Source: Flavobacterium johnsoniae UW101
Lineage (GTDB): Bacteria; Bacteroidota; Bacteroidia; Flavobacteriales; Flavobacteriaceae
Length of the DNA stretch: 64,000 nucleotides
NCBI RefSeq assembly: GCF_000016645.1
Contig: NC_009441.1
Location: forward strand, 4,836,001-4,900,000
Reading direction: 5' to 3'
Shown: positions 24,180 through 32,403 of the stretch, one piece after another
Numbering within the stretch: the stretch's first letter is position 1
Layout: every line of letters starts with the position of its first letter
Program-made: the position numbers and the translations under genes
Notes under the pieces: generated by a model
What the model was told of the DNA's origin: nothing
The model's input: the letters and a program-made list of their open reading frames with translations, nothing else
The model's database searches: none

Positions 24180-24212
24180 GTGCTGAGGCTCTAAGTTTTC
24201 AGCACGGTTTTT
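24180..24212 (+). terminator. Probable terminator after apbE
   Basis: GTGCTGA (24180-24186) and TCAGCAC (24199-24205), followed by GGTTTTT. It sits in a CTAAG-repeat-rich stretch and separates apbE from the promoter of the receptor gene. Confidence 0.4.
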
Positions 24213-24310
24213 CATTATAACAATTACTGCTTATTTCCAACATTAAAATCTCTAATGTAAATCTAATAATCTTCTAACAGGTTTATTTAGATCAAATTTA
24301 AATAATACTA

Positions 24311-24318
24311 TAAGTTTG
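24311..24318 (+). promoter_or_regulatory. -7 promoter element for TonB receptor gene
   Basis: TAAGTTTG is a perfect TAnnTTTG, 30 bp before the receptor ATG. Surrounding AT-rich sequence could hold a Fur-type site, but none was convincing. Confidence 0.5.
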
Positions 24319-24348
24319 CTGCCATATAAAATCAGTACAACTTAAAAT

Positions 24349-26754
24349 ATGAGATTTTTTTACTTTCTCCTTTTCATGATAACTCTTTCTGGCTGGTCTC
24401 AAACTGGAAAAATTACAGGAAAAGTAACCTTTACCAATAACGAAATTGCCACAGGAGCTTCTGTACAAATCAGCGGTACAAAAAAAAATGCCGTTGTTGA
24501 TAACAATGGTCAATTTGAATTTAGAAACCTTTCTTACGGAAATTATACATTGGATATTTCTTCAATGGAAGCCCAAAACAAAAGTGTAAATATTGTTTTA
24601 AATCGTCCTTCGCAACAAATTACGATTTCTCTGGAAAAAATAACGGATCCAAAAGCTTTGAACGAAGTATTGATTCAGAAAAAAACTGCCAAAAAAGAAA
24701 TCATCGAAAAAGGCTTTTCTGTAAATGTTATCGAAACTCAGGAAGCAGCCAAAAGAAATATCCAAACTAATGATTTATTAGGACAGTCTGCGGGAGTCAG
24801 AATCAGACAAAACGGAGGTTTAGGTTCCAGCGTAAATTACAACCTAAACGGAATGTCTGGCAATGCCATCCGAATATTTATCGACGGAATTCCTATTTCT
24901 ACTTACGGTTCGTCTTTTAACTTAAACAGTATTCCTCCTGCTTTAATTGAAAGAATTGAAGTTTATAAAGGCGTAATTCCAGCACATTTAGCCGATGATG
25001 CTTTGGGCGGTGCTATTAATGTAATCCTGAAAAAAGGAGCTAAAAATTCGTTGAACGCTTCTGTATCTTATGGTTCATTTAATACCATTCAATCAAATTT
25101 TAATACGACATACCGCGACAAATCTGGTTTTACTTTAAAAGGATCAGGATTTTATAATTACTCTGACAATAATTATGAAATATGGGGGAAATTTGCCCGT
25201 GACGTACAGGCAGATGGTGTAATGAAACAAATTCGCGCTAAACGTTTTAATGATGCTTATCGTTCTTATGGAGGCCGTTTTGAACTTGGTTTTACAGATG
25301 TTGAGTGGGCTGATACTTTTTTAGTGGGCATAAACATGTCTGATGATTATAATGAAATCCAGCATGGTCAGGCAATGTCTACTCCATATAAAGGAAGGTT
25401 TACAGAAGCAGATGCCAAAGTAATAAGCATTAATTACGCTAAAAAAGATTTTATAATAAAAGGTCTTGAATTTAATATTAATTCGGTTTTCAGCCAGAGA
25501 AATGAGGTTTTAAACGATACAGTAAAATGGAATTACAACTGGTTTAACGAAAAAGCAATTGGTCTTAAAGGTCTTCCTATTCTAACACCAAACGGAGCAC
25601 AGCAGGGAGCACCGACAATTCTTCATCTTAATAATAAAATTTTCAGTACAAGGGGCGGTTTAAATTATTCTGTAAATGAAAATCACAGATTTGTATTCAG
25701 TACAATGCTTTACTCATTTATGAGAGATGATTACGATGAAATGAAATCTGAACTGGAAAGAAATTTTCAGCAGAAACGCGACCTGCAAAAAAACATTTTA
25801 TCATTTGCCTACGAATTTGAAGGTCTTGGTTCCCGCTTAAGAACAAATGTATTTGGTAAAAGATACAACCAAAAAACGGAACAGAAAACTCCTGTTTTGA
25901 CTACAACAAACGGACAGACTAAAATTACCGAAAATCTGGAAAATAACAATACGACTTTCTACGGATACGGATTTGCAGCATCTTATTTTGTTCTGCCTAA
26001 ATTAATGTTATCTACATCTGCAGAAAAGGCAATAAGACTTCCGTCTGAAAATGAAATTTTTGGTAATCCGGGTGAAAATCAAACATCAAATAGTTCATTA
26101 AAACCAGAGCAGAGTAATAACCTAAATGTTGGTCTTCGATTTGGTCCTTTTAAAATTAATGAACACAAATTCAGTTTTTCGGGTTCAGGATTCTGGAGAA
26201 ATTCTAAAGATAAAATTGTGCGCCAGTTCAGCACCAGAGTTAATGAGGCTCTGCAGGCAACGCCATCTGTAAATATGGGAACTGCACAATCTCTTGGCTA
26301 TGAAGCTTCATTAGAATATTCAAATAAAAACAAATTGTTTGTATCAATGAATATGTCACGATTTAATTCATTGTTCAAACTTAAATACGATCCAAACGGC
26401 AAAATTTATGACAATTATAATAAACAGTATCCAAATGAACCTTACTTCATTATAAATACTAATGCACAATACAACTTTAAAAATGTATTACAGGAAAAAT
26501 CAGAATTGAATCTATATTACAATTTTAGTTATGTAGGTGAATTTTATACAACATGGCTTCAAACAGAAATGGACAAAACTCCATCGCAGTTTCCTCATGA
26601 TCTGGGTTTAAGTTACATATTTCCAGGCAAAAGATATATTGTAAGCTTTGATGCTAAAAACATAACCAACGAAGAGGTTTATGACAATTTTGCGGTTCAA
26701 AAACCCGGAAGAGCTTTCTATTTAAAAGTAAACTACATACTCAATAAATTTTAG
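24349..26754 (+). CDS. TonB-dependent outer-membrane receptor
   Basis: 801 residues. A signal peptide ending GWSQ is followed by a carboxypeptidase-regulatory-like beta-sandwich (about 20-100, GKITGKVTF and FEFRNLSYGNYTLDI), then a plug domain (VIETQEAAKRNIQTNDLLGQSAGVRIRQNGG, IRIFIDGIPIS, PALIERIEVYKGVIPAHLADDALGGAINVI). The rest is a 22-strand-type barrel ending VNYILNKF. It is the size of a siderophore or heme receptor rather than a SusC (~1000). The neighbouring DUF4374 lipoprotein and PepSY reductase point to a ferric chelate; compare the Bacteroides Xus xenosiderophore system. Confidence 0.9.
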   Translation: MRFFYFLLFMITLSGWSQTGKITGKVTFTNNEIATGASVQISGTKKNAVVDNNGQFEFRNLSYGNYTLDISSMEAQNKSVNIVLNRPSQQITISLEKITDPKALNEVLIQKKTAKKEIIEKGFSVNVIETQEAAKRNIQTNDLLGQSAGVRIRQNGGLGSSVNYNLNGMSGNAIRIFIDGIPISTYGSSFNLNSIPPALIERIEVYKGVIPAHLADDALGGAINVILKKGAKNSLNASVSYGSFNTIQSNFNTTYRDKSGFTLKGSGFYNYSDNNYEIWGKFARDVQADGVMKQIRAKRFNDAYRSYGGRFELGFTDVEWADTFLVGINMSDDYNEIQHGQAMSTPYKGRFTEADAKVISINYAKKDFIIKGLEFNINSVFSQRNEVLNDTVKWNYNWFNEKAIGLKGLPILTPNGAQQGAPTILHLNNKIFSTRGGLNYSVNENHRFVFSTMLYSFMRDDYDEMKSELERNFQQKRDLQKNILSFAYEFEGLGSRLRTNVFGKRYNQKTEQKTPVLTTTNGQTKITENLENNNTTFYGYGFAASYFVLPKLMLSTSAEKAIRLPSENEIFGNPGENQTSNSSLKPEQSNNLNVGLRFGPFKINEHKFSFSGSGFWRNSKDKIVRQFSTRVNEALQATPSVNMGTAQSLGYEASLEYSNKNKLFVSMNMSRFNSLFKLKYDPNGKIYDNYNKQYPNEPYFIINTNAQYNFKNVLQEKSELNLYYNFSYVGEFYTTWLQTEMDKTPSQFPHDLGLSYIFPGKRYIVSFDAKNITNEEVYDNFAVQKPGRAFYLKVNYILNKF

Positions 26755-26785
26755 TAACTAATTAATAACTTTTAATGTAATAAAT

Positions 26786-28120
26786 ATGAAAAAAAGTACA
26801 TTTAAACTACTGGCATGTGGATTGGTTTTTACCACATTTGCGCTGACAAGCTGCAGCAGTGACGATAATAAAAATGAAGAAACTCCTGTAAATCCTACTC
26901 CAACCGAAGAAAGATGGATAACTGTTGCAGGTGCTTTAATGCAGACTAATCCCGGAGACGGAGACGGCGGAACTAAAGTATTTTCTGTAAGCAAAACAGA
27001 TGCTAAAAATCCAAATGTTTCTATTGATGTTTACGAAAACGGAGAACCTGTTCAGTCAAGCAGAACAGCACGTTTACAATCATCTGTAGACGGAAAAACT
27101 CTTTTTAATATTACTTACACAGGTGCTAACGGAGGCCAGTTTATGACTTATAATGTAAATGGAGGTAAAAACTTCGTACAGTCAGGACAAACGGTAAGCA
27201 TTGCACAATATGCAGGAGCATCACCAAGATGGGTAAAACTTTTTGACGGCGATAAAACTGGTGTAGCTGTAAACGTAACCGCTCCTGTTGTAAAAACAGA
27301 AGAGGACGGGACAACATATAAATACACAAGAGGTTCTGCAACGGTATTAAGTTTAGACTTCCAAAAAATTAATATTTCTACTTACGAGCAGTATGAAATT
27401 GCTTTATCTGCTGCAGAAGAAGCTTTAGGACACCATATTTTCCGTTTAGATGCTCCAACCTTAAACAAAGCAGGAGACAAACTGATTATTGGAACCTGGA
27501 TGCGTAAAACAAATCCGGCTACAGGAACAAACGAAAGCACATTTGATCGTTTAGGATCTAAATCAGTTGTAGTAGATTATCCTTCATTAAAAAATCCTAA
27601 AGTAATTACTTCTACAGTTGGTTTTGGTGATACAAGCGGATACAGAAGTTTTAACAGCTTTGTAGCAAATGATGGAAATATCTATCAGGCAACTCAAAGA
27701 GATACTAAAAAAGGTTCTTATATCCTGAAAATTAACCAAAGTAATGAATATGATAACTCGTATTCCTTTAGTTTAGATGCTGCTCTTGGAGTTACAGGTT
27801 CTTATATCGATGCCTGGAGATATGTAGGAAACGGAATTGCATATGCAGTTTACCACCATAATGCAAATGATCAGGGATATGTTGCAAGACTTGACCTAAA
27901 CGCAAAAACAGCAAAATTAGTAGATGGAATTCCTTACGATGCAGATTTAGATTTTGGTCAATACCAAGGTTTTGTAGTTGATGGAAACGAAATTTACATT
28001 GCAGTAACTCCAGTTGGTAAAGATGGAAATATCTATATTATTGATGCAGTAACAGGTGCTGTTACAAAAGGTGCAAAATTGGTTAACAAACCAGGAAACC
28101 ACTACATTGGTGTTTTCTAA
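26786..28120 (+). CDS. DUF4374-type surface lipoprotein (XusB-like)
   Basis: 444 residues. Lipobox LTSC with Cys23, then SSDDNKNEE, an acidic stretch after the cysteine of the kind that sends Bacteroidota lipoproteins to the cell surface. The body is beta-rich with repeated DGN/DGT turns (VANDGNIYQATQRD, GKDGNIYIIDAVTGAV), consistent with a beta-propeller. I recognise it as DUF4374-like, a family found beside TonB receptors and PepSY reductases; in Bacteroides thetaiotaomicron XusB of this kind binds ferric enterobactin. It follows the receptor by 31 bp and is the last gene before a strong terminator. Confidence 0.75.
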   Translation: MKKSTFKLLACGLVFTTFALTSCSSDDNKNEETPVNPTPTEERWITVAGALMQTNPGDGDGGTKVFSVSKTDAKNPNVSIDVYENGEPVQSSRTARLQSSVDGKTLFNITYTGANGGQFMTYNVNGGKNFVQSGQTVSIAQYAGASPRWVKLFDGDKTGVAVNVTAPVVKTEEDGTTYKYTRGSATVLSLDFQKINISTYEQYEIALSAAEEALGHHIFRLDAPTLNKAGDKLIIGTWMRKTNPATGTNESTFDRLGSKSVVVDYPSLKNPKVITSTVGFGDTSGYRSFNSFVANDGNIYQATQRDTKKGSYILKINQSNEYDNSYSFSLDAALGVTGSYIDAWRYVGNGIAYAVYHHNANDQGYVARLDLNAKTAKLVDGIPYDADLDFGQYQGFVVDGNEIYIAVTPVGKDGNIYIIDAVTGAVTKGAKLVNKPGNHYIGVF

Positions 28121-28170
28121 AAACGATAACTTGAGTTATAGCGATAATTCTTGATTTTTTTTTAATGGTG

Positions 28171-28208
28171 ACATTCCGCTTCAGTTTTTGGAGCGGAATG
28201 TTTTTTTT
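28171..28208 (+). terminator. Strong terminator after DUF4374 gene
   Basis: ACATTCCGCT (28171-28180) and AGCGGAATGT (28192-28201) with an 11-nt loop, followed by eight T. It closes the iron-uptake operon. Confidence 0.9.
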
Positions 28209-28214
28209 ATTTTA

Positions 28215-29426
28215 TTAGGTATCACAGGTAACATCATCCCAATCCTGATCCATATAATTTATAAGCCAGTTTAGGGCGTATTGCCTTTCGTAAACAATTC
28301 CTGGATTTATTGCCTCAATTTGTTTTCCGTTAATTCTTGCATCAACACAAGCCCAATTATAACGATAATACAAATCTGCAGCATCTAAAATTTCTTTTTT
28401 AGAGCGAACCTCATGAACTGCATTTATAAATTCAAAAGGATCTTTGTCTTTTGCAACAGGATAATCTTCTGCATTGATATTTCCAAGATCACAAAACTCA
28501 TTTGGAAAATCAAGTCTAGCGACTTTTTTCAAAGCCCACATTAAAGTCCAAATTCCTTCGCATTTCCATGTTTCATGTATTTTTCTACTTTCAGTAGGAT
28601 TGGCAAGAAATTCCTTTTCAACATCGGTTGTAAAATCCCATAGATTATAATTTTGTAAATAATCAACAGCTTCTTCAGGAGAGATATTATTAAATGCTAC
28701 ATAATTAGTTACTGCCAAAACGCTAACTCTTTGTGCAACTTCTTTTGCTGATCGAATTGTAGTTTCTCTTTCCGATTCAATATAAGGTAAATTATTGTTG
28801 ATTTTTATATTTTCTCTTTCAAGAATTTCTTCGTTTTTAGCTTTTCTTTCTATTTGATCTTCTTCTAATTCTGTCTGATCATTGTCAAAATATTCCGAAT
28901 TGATATTAACTTTTAATTCTTCAATTTCACTTCTCCCTTCTGAATCAATAATTAGATTTAAATCTTTATCTAAAAAATGCTGCGTTTCAGATTTACTTAT
29001 TATAGTATTTGGCTGAACAAATAAAACTGCATCAAATTCTTTTGCAAGATCGGCTATAATGATGTCTAATTCTTTTAATTCTCCCTTGTCTTCACGAATC
29101 GAAAATTCAGAATTCAATGTTTGTATTTTACGAAGAAATACCCCTTTTACCTTTTCATTTTCAGTTGGTAACGAATCTACAAAACCATACAAGCCCTTCA
29201 AATTGGCAGTTAACTCAGAATCGTCTATTTGCGGAATTTGGTAGGAAGGAATAGCTCTTTCTCTGTAAAAGATAGTTACTTTTTTTGATGGACTTAAGAT
29301 TCCACCTTTCACTTCAAATTCGAGGTTTTCACCATTAGTAGAAAAAACACCATTAGGAACATGAGAAAGAAATATTTGTTTGATTTTTTCCAGTCCTAAA
29401 TGATGCGAATAAATTGTACAAATCAT
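28215..29426 (-). CDS. DUF4272-containing protein
   Basis: 403 residues, cytoplasmic, no signal peptide. The C-terminal half (about 210-400) has the DUF4272 pattern: SAKEVAQRVSVLAVTNYVAF, WKCEGIWTLMWALKKVARLDFP, ADLYYRYNWACVDAR and YERQYALNWLINY. The N-terminal half is a mixed alpha/beta region without a family I recognise, joined by a charged linker near 175-205. Function is unknown. It has no obvious link to either the iron operon or the glycan locus that flank it. Confidence 0.7.
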   Translation of the reverse strand: MICTIYSHHLGLEKIKQIFLSHVPNGVFSTNGENLEFEVKGGILSPSKKVTIFYRERAIPSYQIPQIDDSELTANLKGLYGFVDSLPTENEKVKGVFLRKIQTLNSEFSIREDKGELKELDIIIADLAKEFDAVLFVQPNTIISKSETQHFLDKDLNLIIDSEGRSEIEELKVNINSEYFDNDQTELEEDQIERKAKNEEILERENIKINNNLPYIESERETTIRSAKEVAQRVSVLAVTNYVAFNNISPEEAVDYLQNYNLWDFTTDVEKEFLANPTESRKIHETWKCEGIWTLMWALKKVARLDFPNEFCDLGNINAEDYPVAKDKDPFEFINAVHEVRSKKEILDAADLYYRYNWACVDARINGKQIEAINPGIVYERQYALNWLINYMDQDWDDVTCDT

Positions 29427-29504
29427 TTTTCGGCTTTTATATTACGAGACAAATATAAGTTTAATTCTACAAAAAAATAAATATTCTGAATGAGCTAAAA
29501 ACAA

Positions 29505-29534
29505 AAAATCCGCATCTAGTTTGAAACGGATTTT
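29505..29534 (-). terminator. Terminator for the left end of the glycan locus
   Basis: AAAATCCG (29505-29512) pairs with CGGATTTT (29527-29534). On the minus strand the hairpin is followed by TTTTTTGTTTTT, so it stops transcripts from the GH2 gene at 29726 before they enter the DUF4272 gene. Confidence 0.7.
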
Positions 29535-29550
29535 GATTATTTGTATTATC

Positions 29551-29722
29551 TCGCTCCTCTGGAGCTTTATTCTTATGGGAGATTCATTTTTCTATAAATA
29601 TTTCGCTCTTCCAGAGCTAGAAAGATTTTCTAAATTGTAATTTAAAAGCTCCAGCGGAGCTTAAATATTTATAGAAGAAAATAATAGATTAGAGAATCAA
29701 AGCCCCAGCGGGGCGACATATA
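29551..29722. repeat. REP-like GC-palindrome cluster
   Basis: Contains CGCTCCTCTGGAGC, GCTCTTCCAGAGC, GCTCCAGCGGAGC and GCCCCAGCGGGGC, with ATAAATATT/AATATTTATAG spacers. It is the same family as the array at 22679-23127 and lies directly after the GH2 stop codon. Confidence 0.75.
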
Positions 29723-29725
29723 AAA

Positions 29726-32146
29726 TTAATTAACGTTTATCTGAATTGCTGAAAACGGAATTCCATTTCCTGCCATCGCTTTCAGCTGAATATTTTCTTT
29801 CTTCCCATTCGACTGAATAATCGCAACACATTTTCCATTAAACAATTTACAGGAATTGGCTTTAAAAGAATCCAAATTAGCCTGATAACCATTATCAACT
29901 CCAACTAATTTTCCTCCGCCAGAAACTTCAAAATTGACTAAATCCATTGCGTTTGGGACTAAATTTCCATCTTTATCAGTCATAGAAACAGTTACATAAA
30001 CCAAATCGTAAGTATCGTTTTTGATTGAAGTTTTATCTGCTTTTAAATCGATTTTAGAAGCTTCTCCAGCCGTCTTTATTTCTTTTTCTAAAACCACCTT
30101 TCCGTACTTTCTCGAAACCGCTTTTAATGTTCCTGGCTCAAATTTTACTCTCCAAGAAATATGCAAATCATCATTTTGTTTTGCTTTCTTTCCTAACGAC
30201 TTTCCGTTTAAGAATAATTCTACTTCATCAGCATTATTGTAATACGCCCAAACTTCGACTTCTTGATCTTTTTTCCAGTTCCAATGCGGTAAAATATGCA
30301 GAACCGTTTTGTTCGACCATTCACTTTGATACATATAATACACATCTTTTGGAAGTCCGGCTAAATCAACGATTCCGAAATACGAACTTCTTGCAGGAAA
30401 CGGATACGGATCTGGTTCTCCGATATAATCAAAACCTGTCCAGATAAAAGTTCCCGCCATGAAATCCTGACTTTTAATCGTTTTCCAGTTTTCTTCGTGC
30501 GTTGCGCCCCAATACGATTTTACCTGATCATAAGCCGAAACCGTCCAATCGGCATTTCCGTCAAACGGAGCTCCGTGTTTTGTTGGCCAGGCTTTAATTC
30601 CGTCAGGAAAATCATAATGCCCACGTGTTTCTAAAGCCGAAACACTTTCTGAAGCCAATATTTTTTGTCCTTTAAATTTCGTTGGAAAATCTTTATAATC
30701 TTCATGTTTGTAATTGAATCCTAAGAGATCCAAAGCTCCTGACTGATAAATGAAGTTTTTCTCAATTACATTTTCTGTCAAAGCCGAAGTTACAGGACGA
30801 GTTTTATCTAAAGATTTTACAATTTTAGCCAATTCTCTGGTAATCGCAATTCCTGTCGAATCAAACTGTTCTCTAATTTCGTTACCAATACTCCACATCA
30901 TAACCGATGGATGATTACGATCTCTTTTAATAAAATCTTCTAAATCTTGTTTGTGCCAAGCATCCCAATCTTTATGATAATCGTTGGTTACTTTTTTCTT
31001 TTTCCAAACATCAAAAGCTTCATCTTGAACGATAAACCCCATTTCGTCGCACAATTGCATCATTTCCAACGAATGTGGATTATGAGACATTCTGATAGCG
31101 TTTGCTCCCATTTCTTTCATTAAAGCCAGCTTTCTTCTTACGGCATGAATATTTTCTACCGCACCCAAAGCACCATTATCGTGATGCAAACAAACGCCGT
31201 AAATTTTGGTTGGAACACCATTTAAAGAAAATCCTTTTTCTGAATCAAAATTAAAATATCTAAACCCAAGTGGAGTTTCATAATTATCAACCAATTTCGA
31301 TTTCTCGTAAACCTTTGTAATGACTTTATACAAATACGGATTTTCTGTACTCCATAATTTCGGCTGATTTAAAACCAAATCATGAATCTTTTTTTCTGAG
31401 GTTTTAGCACCAATTTTTTCTGTTGATGTAAAATTGACAACTTCTTTATTTTCTGCATTTATAATCGAAGTAACCAGTTTAAATTCTTTCGCAGAAGCAT
31501 TATCATTATCAATCGTAACTTCTAGATGTATCTTTGATTTTTCTGCTGAAACTTCTGGCGTTGTTACAAAAGTTCCCCATTTTCCAACGTGCAGTTTTTC
31601 ACTGGCAACTAAACGTACATTTCTGTAAATCCCAGAACCTGTGTACCATCTAGAATTCGGTTGTGCATCGTTATCGACTTTTACGGCAATTGTATTTGAT
31701 TTTCCAAAGTTTAAATATTGCGTCAAGTCATATCCAAAAGAAATATAACCATTTGGGCGAACTCCTAATGATTTTCCATTTATGAAAACTTCACTGTTCT
31801 TAAAAACACCGTCAAATTCAATTGAAATAGTTTTGTTTTTCCAGTTCGCCGGAACTGTAAATACTTTGCGATACCAGCCTTTTCCAGCAGGTAAAAATCC
31901 TTGTGCTTGCTTGGTTTTAGCATCCTTATCAAAAGCGCCTTCAATACTCCAATCGTGTGGTAATTGAAGCGTTCTCCAATCTGATGCAGTGAAATTGGCA
32001 TTTATTGCTTCTGGATAATCTCCTAATTTGAAGTTCCAATTTTTGTTGAAATCTTCGACAATTCTGGCTTGTTTTTGTGCAAAAATGGATACTGAAAACA
32101 ATAAGGCAATTGTAATTTTTTGAAATATGTTTTTATGTTTAATCAT
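29726..32146 (-). CDS. Glycoside hydrolase family 2 (beta-galactosidase-like)
   Basis: The chosen start at 32146 gives 806 residues with a signal peptide ending SIFAQ; an upstream in-frame ATG at 32215 would add 23 residues encoded by a dispersed repeat (SAQPDK) and is rejected. Domain order: sugar-binding jelly roll (about 25-180), Ig-like, TIM barrel (about 290-590) and C-terminal Ig-like domains. MWSIGNEIRE carries the acid/base Glu and ASESVSALETRG the likely nucleophile; VCLHHDNGALGA and MGANAIRMSHNP are further GH2 marks. It would remove a beta-linked terminal sugar (Gal, GlcA, GalA or L-Arap) from pectin side chains. It is the last gene of the minus-strand locus. Confidence 0.88.
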   Translation of the reverse strand: MIKHKNIFQKITIALLFSVSIFAQKQARIVEDFNKNWNFKLGDYPEAINANFTASDWRTLQLPHDWSIEGAFDKDAKTKQAQGFLPAGKGWYRKVFTVPANWKNKTISIEFDGVFKNSEVFINGKSLGVRPNGYISFGYDLTQYLNFGKSNTIAVKVDNDAQPNSRWYTGSGIYRNVRLVASEKLHVGKWGTFVTTPEVSAEKSKIHLEVTIDNDNASAKEFKLVTSIINAENKEVVNFTSTEKIGAKTSEKKIHDLVLNQPKLWSTENPYLYKVITKVYEKSKLVDNYETPLGFRYFNFDSEKGFSLNGVPTKIYGVCLHHDNGALGAVENIHAVRRKLALMKEMGANAIRMSHNPHSLEMMQLCDEMGFIVQDEAFDVWKKKKVTNDYHKDWDAWHKQDLEDFIKRDRNHPSVMMWSIGNEIREQFDSTGIAITRELAKIVKSLDKTRPVTSALTENVIEKNFIYQSGALDLLGFNYKHEDYKDFPTKFKGQKILASESVSALETRGHYDFPDGIKAWPTKHGAPFDGNADWTVSAYDQVKSYWGATHEENWKTIKSQDFMAGTFIWTGFDYIGEPDPYPFPARSSYFGIVDLAGLPKDVYYMYQSEWSNKTVLHILPHWNWKKDQEVEVWAYYNNADEVELFLNGKSLGKKAKQNDDLHISWRVKFEPGTLKAVSRKYGKVVLEKEIKTAGEASKIDLKADKTSIKNDTYDLVYVTVSMTDKDGNLVPNAMDLVNFEVSGGGKLVGVDNGYQANLDSFKANSCKLFNGKCVAIIQSNGKKENIQLKAMAGNGIPFSAIQINVN

Positions 32147-32185
32147 AAATATGTTTTTTATTCTACTCTTAAATTCTACTTCGGT

Positions 32186-32342
32186 TTTGTCAGGCTGAGC
32201 GGAGTCGAAGCCCACGCAAACTAAGTCATCAATCTTTGTCGAGCAACTAGTGTGATCCTTCGTTCCTCAGGATGACAAACTGAATGTGATAAGCGTTGGG
32301 TAAATACTTTGCGTAGGCTTCGACTTCGCTCAGCCTGACAAA
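32186..32342. repeat. GTCAGGCTGAGCGGAGTC inverted-repeat element
   Basis: Two 35-bp arms, 32186-32220 and 32308-32342, are inverted complements with about two mismatches and contain TGTCAGGCTGAGC / GCTCAGCCTGACA. The interior holds a second smaller unit around TCCTTCGTTCCTCAGGATGA. It fills the gap between the two GH2 genes. Confidence 0.75.
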
Positions 32343-32403
32343 TGACATAAACCTTTGCACCTTTGTTCCTTTGTTCCTTTGAACCTTTGAACCTCAAAAA
32401 AAC

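Noticed and set aside
24157..24348. Fur box upstream of the TonB receptor
   Set aside because: AT-rich partial matches only; no convincing 19-bp inverted repeat.
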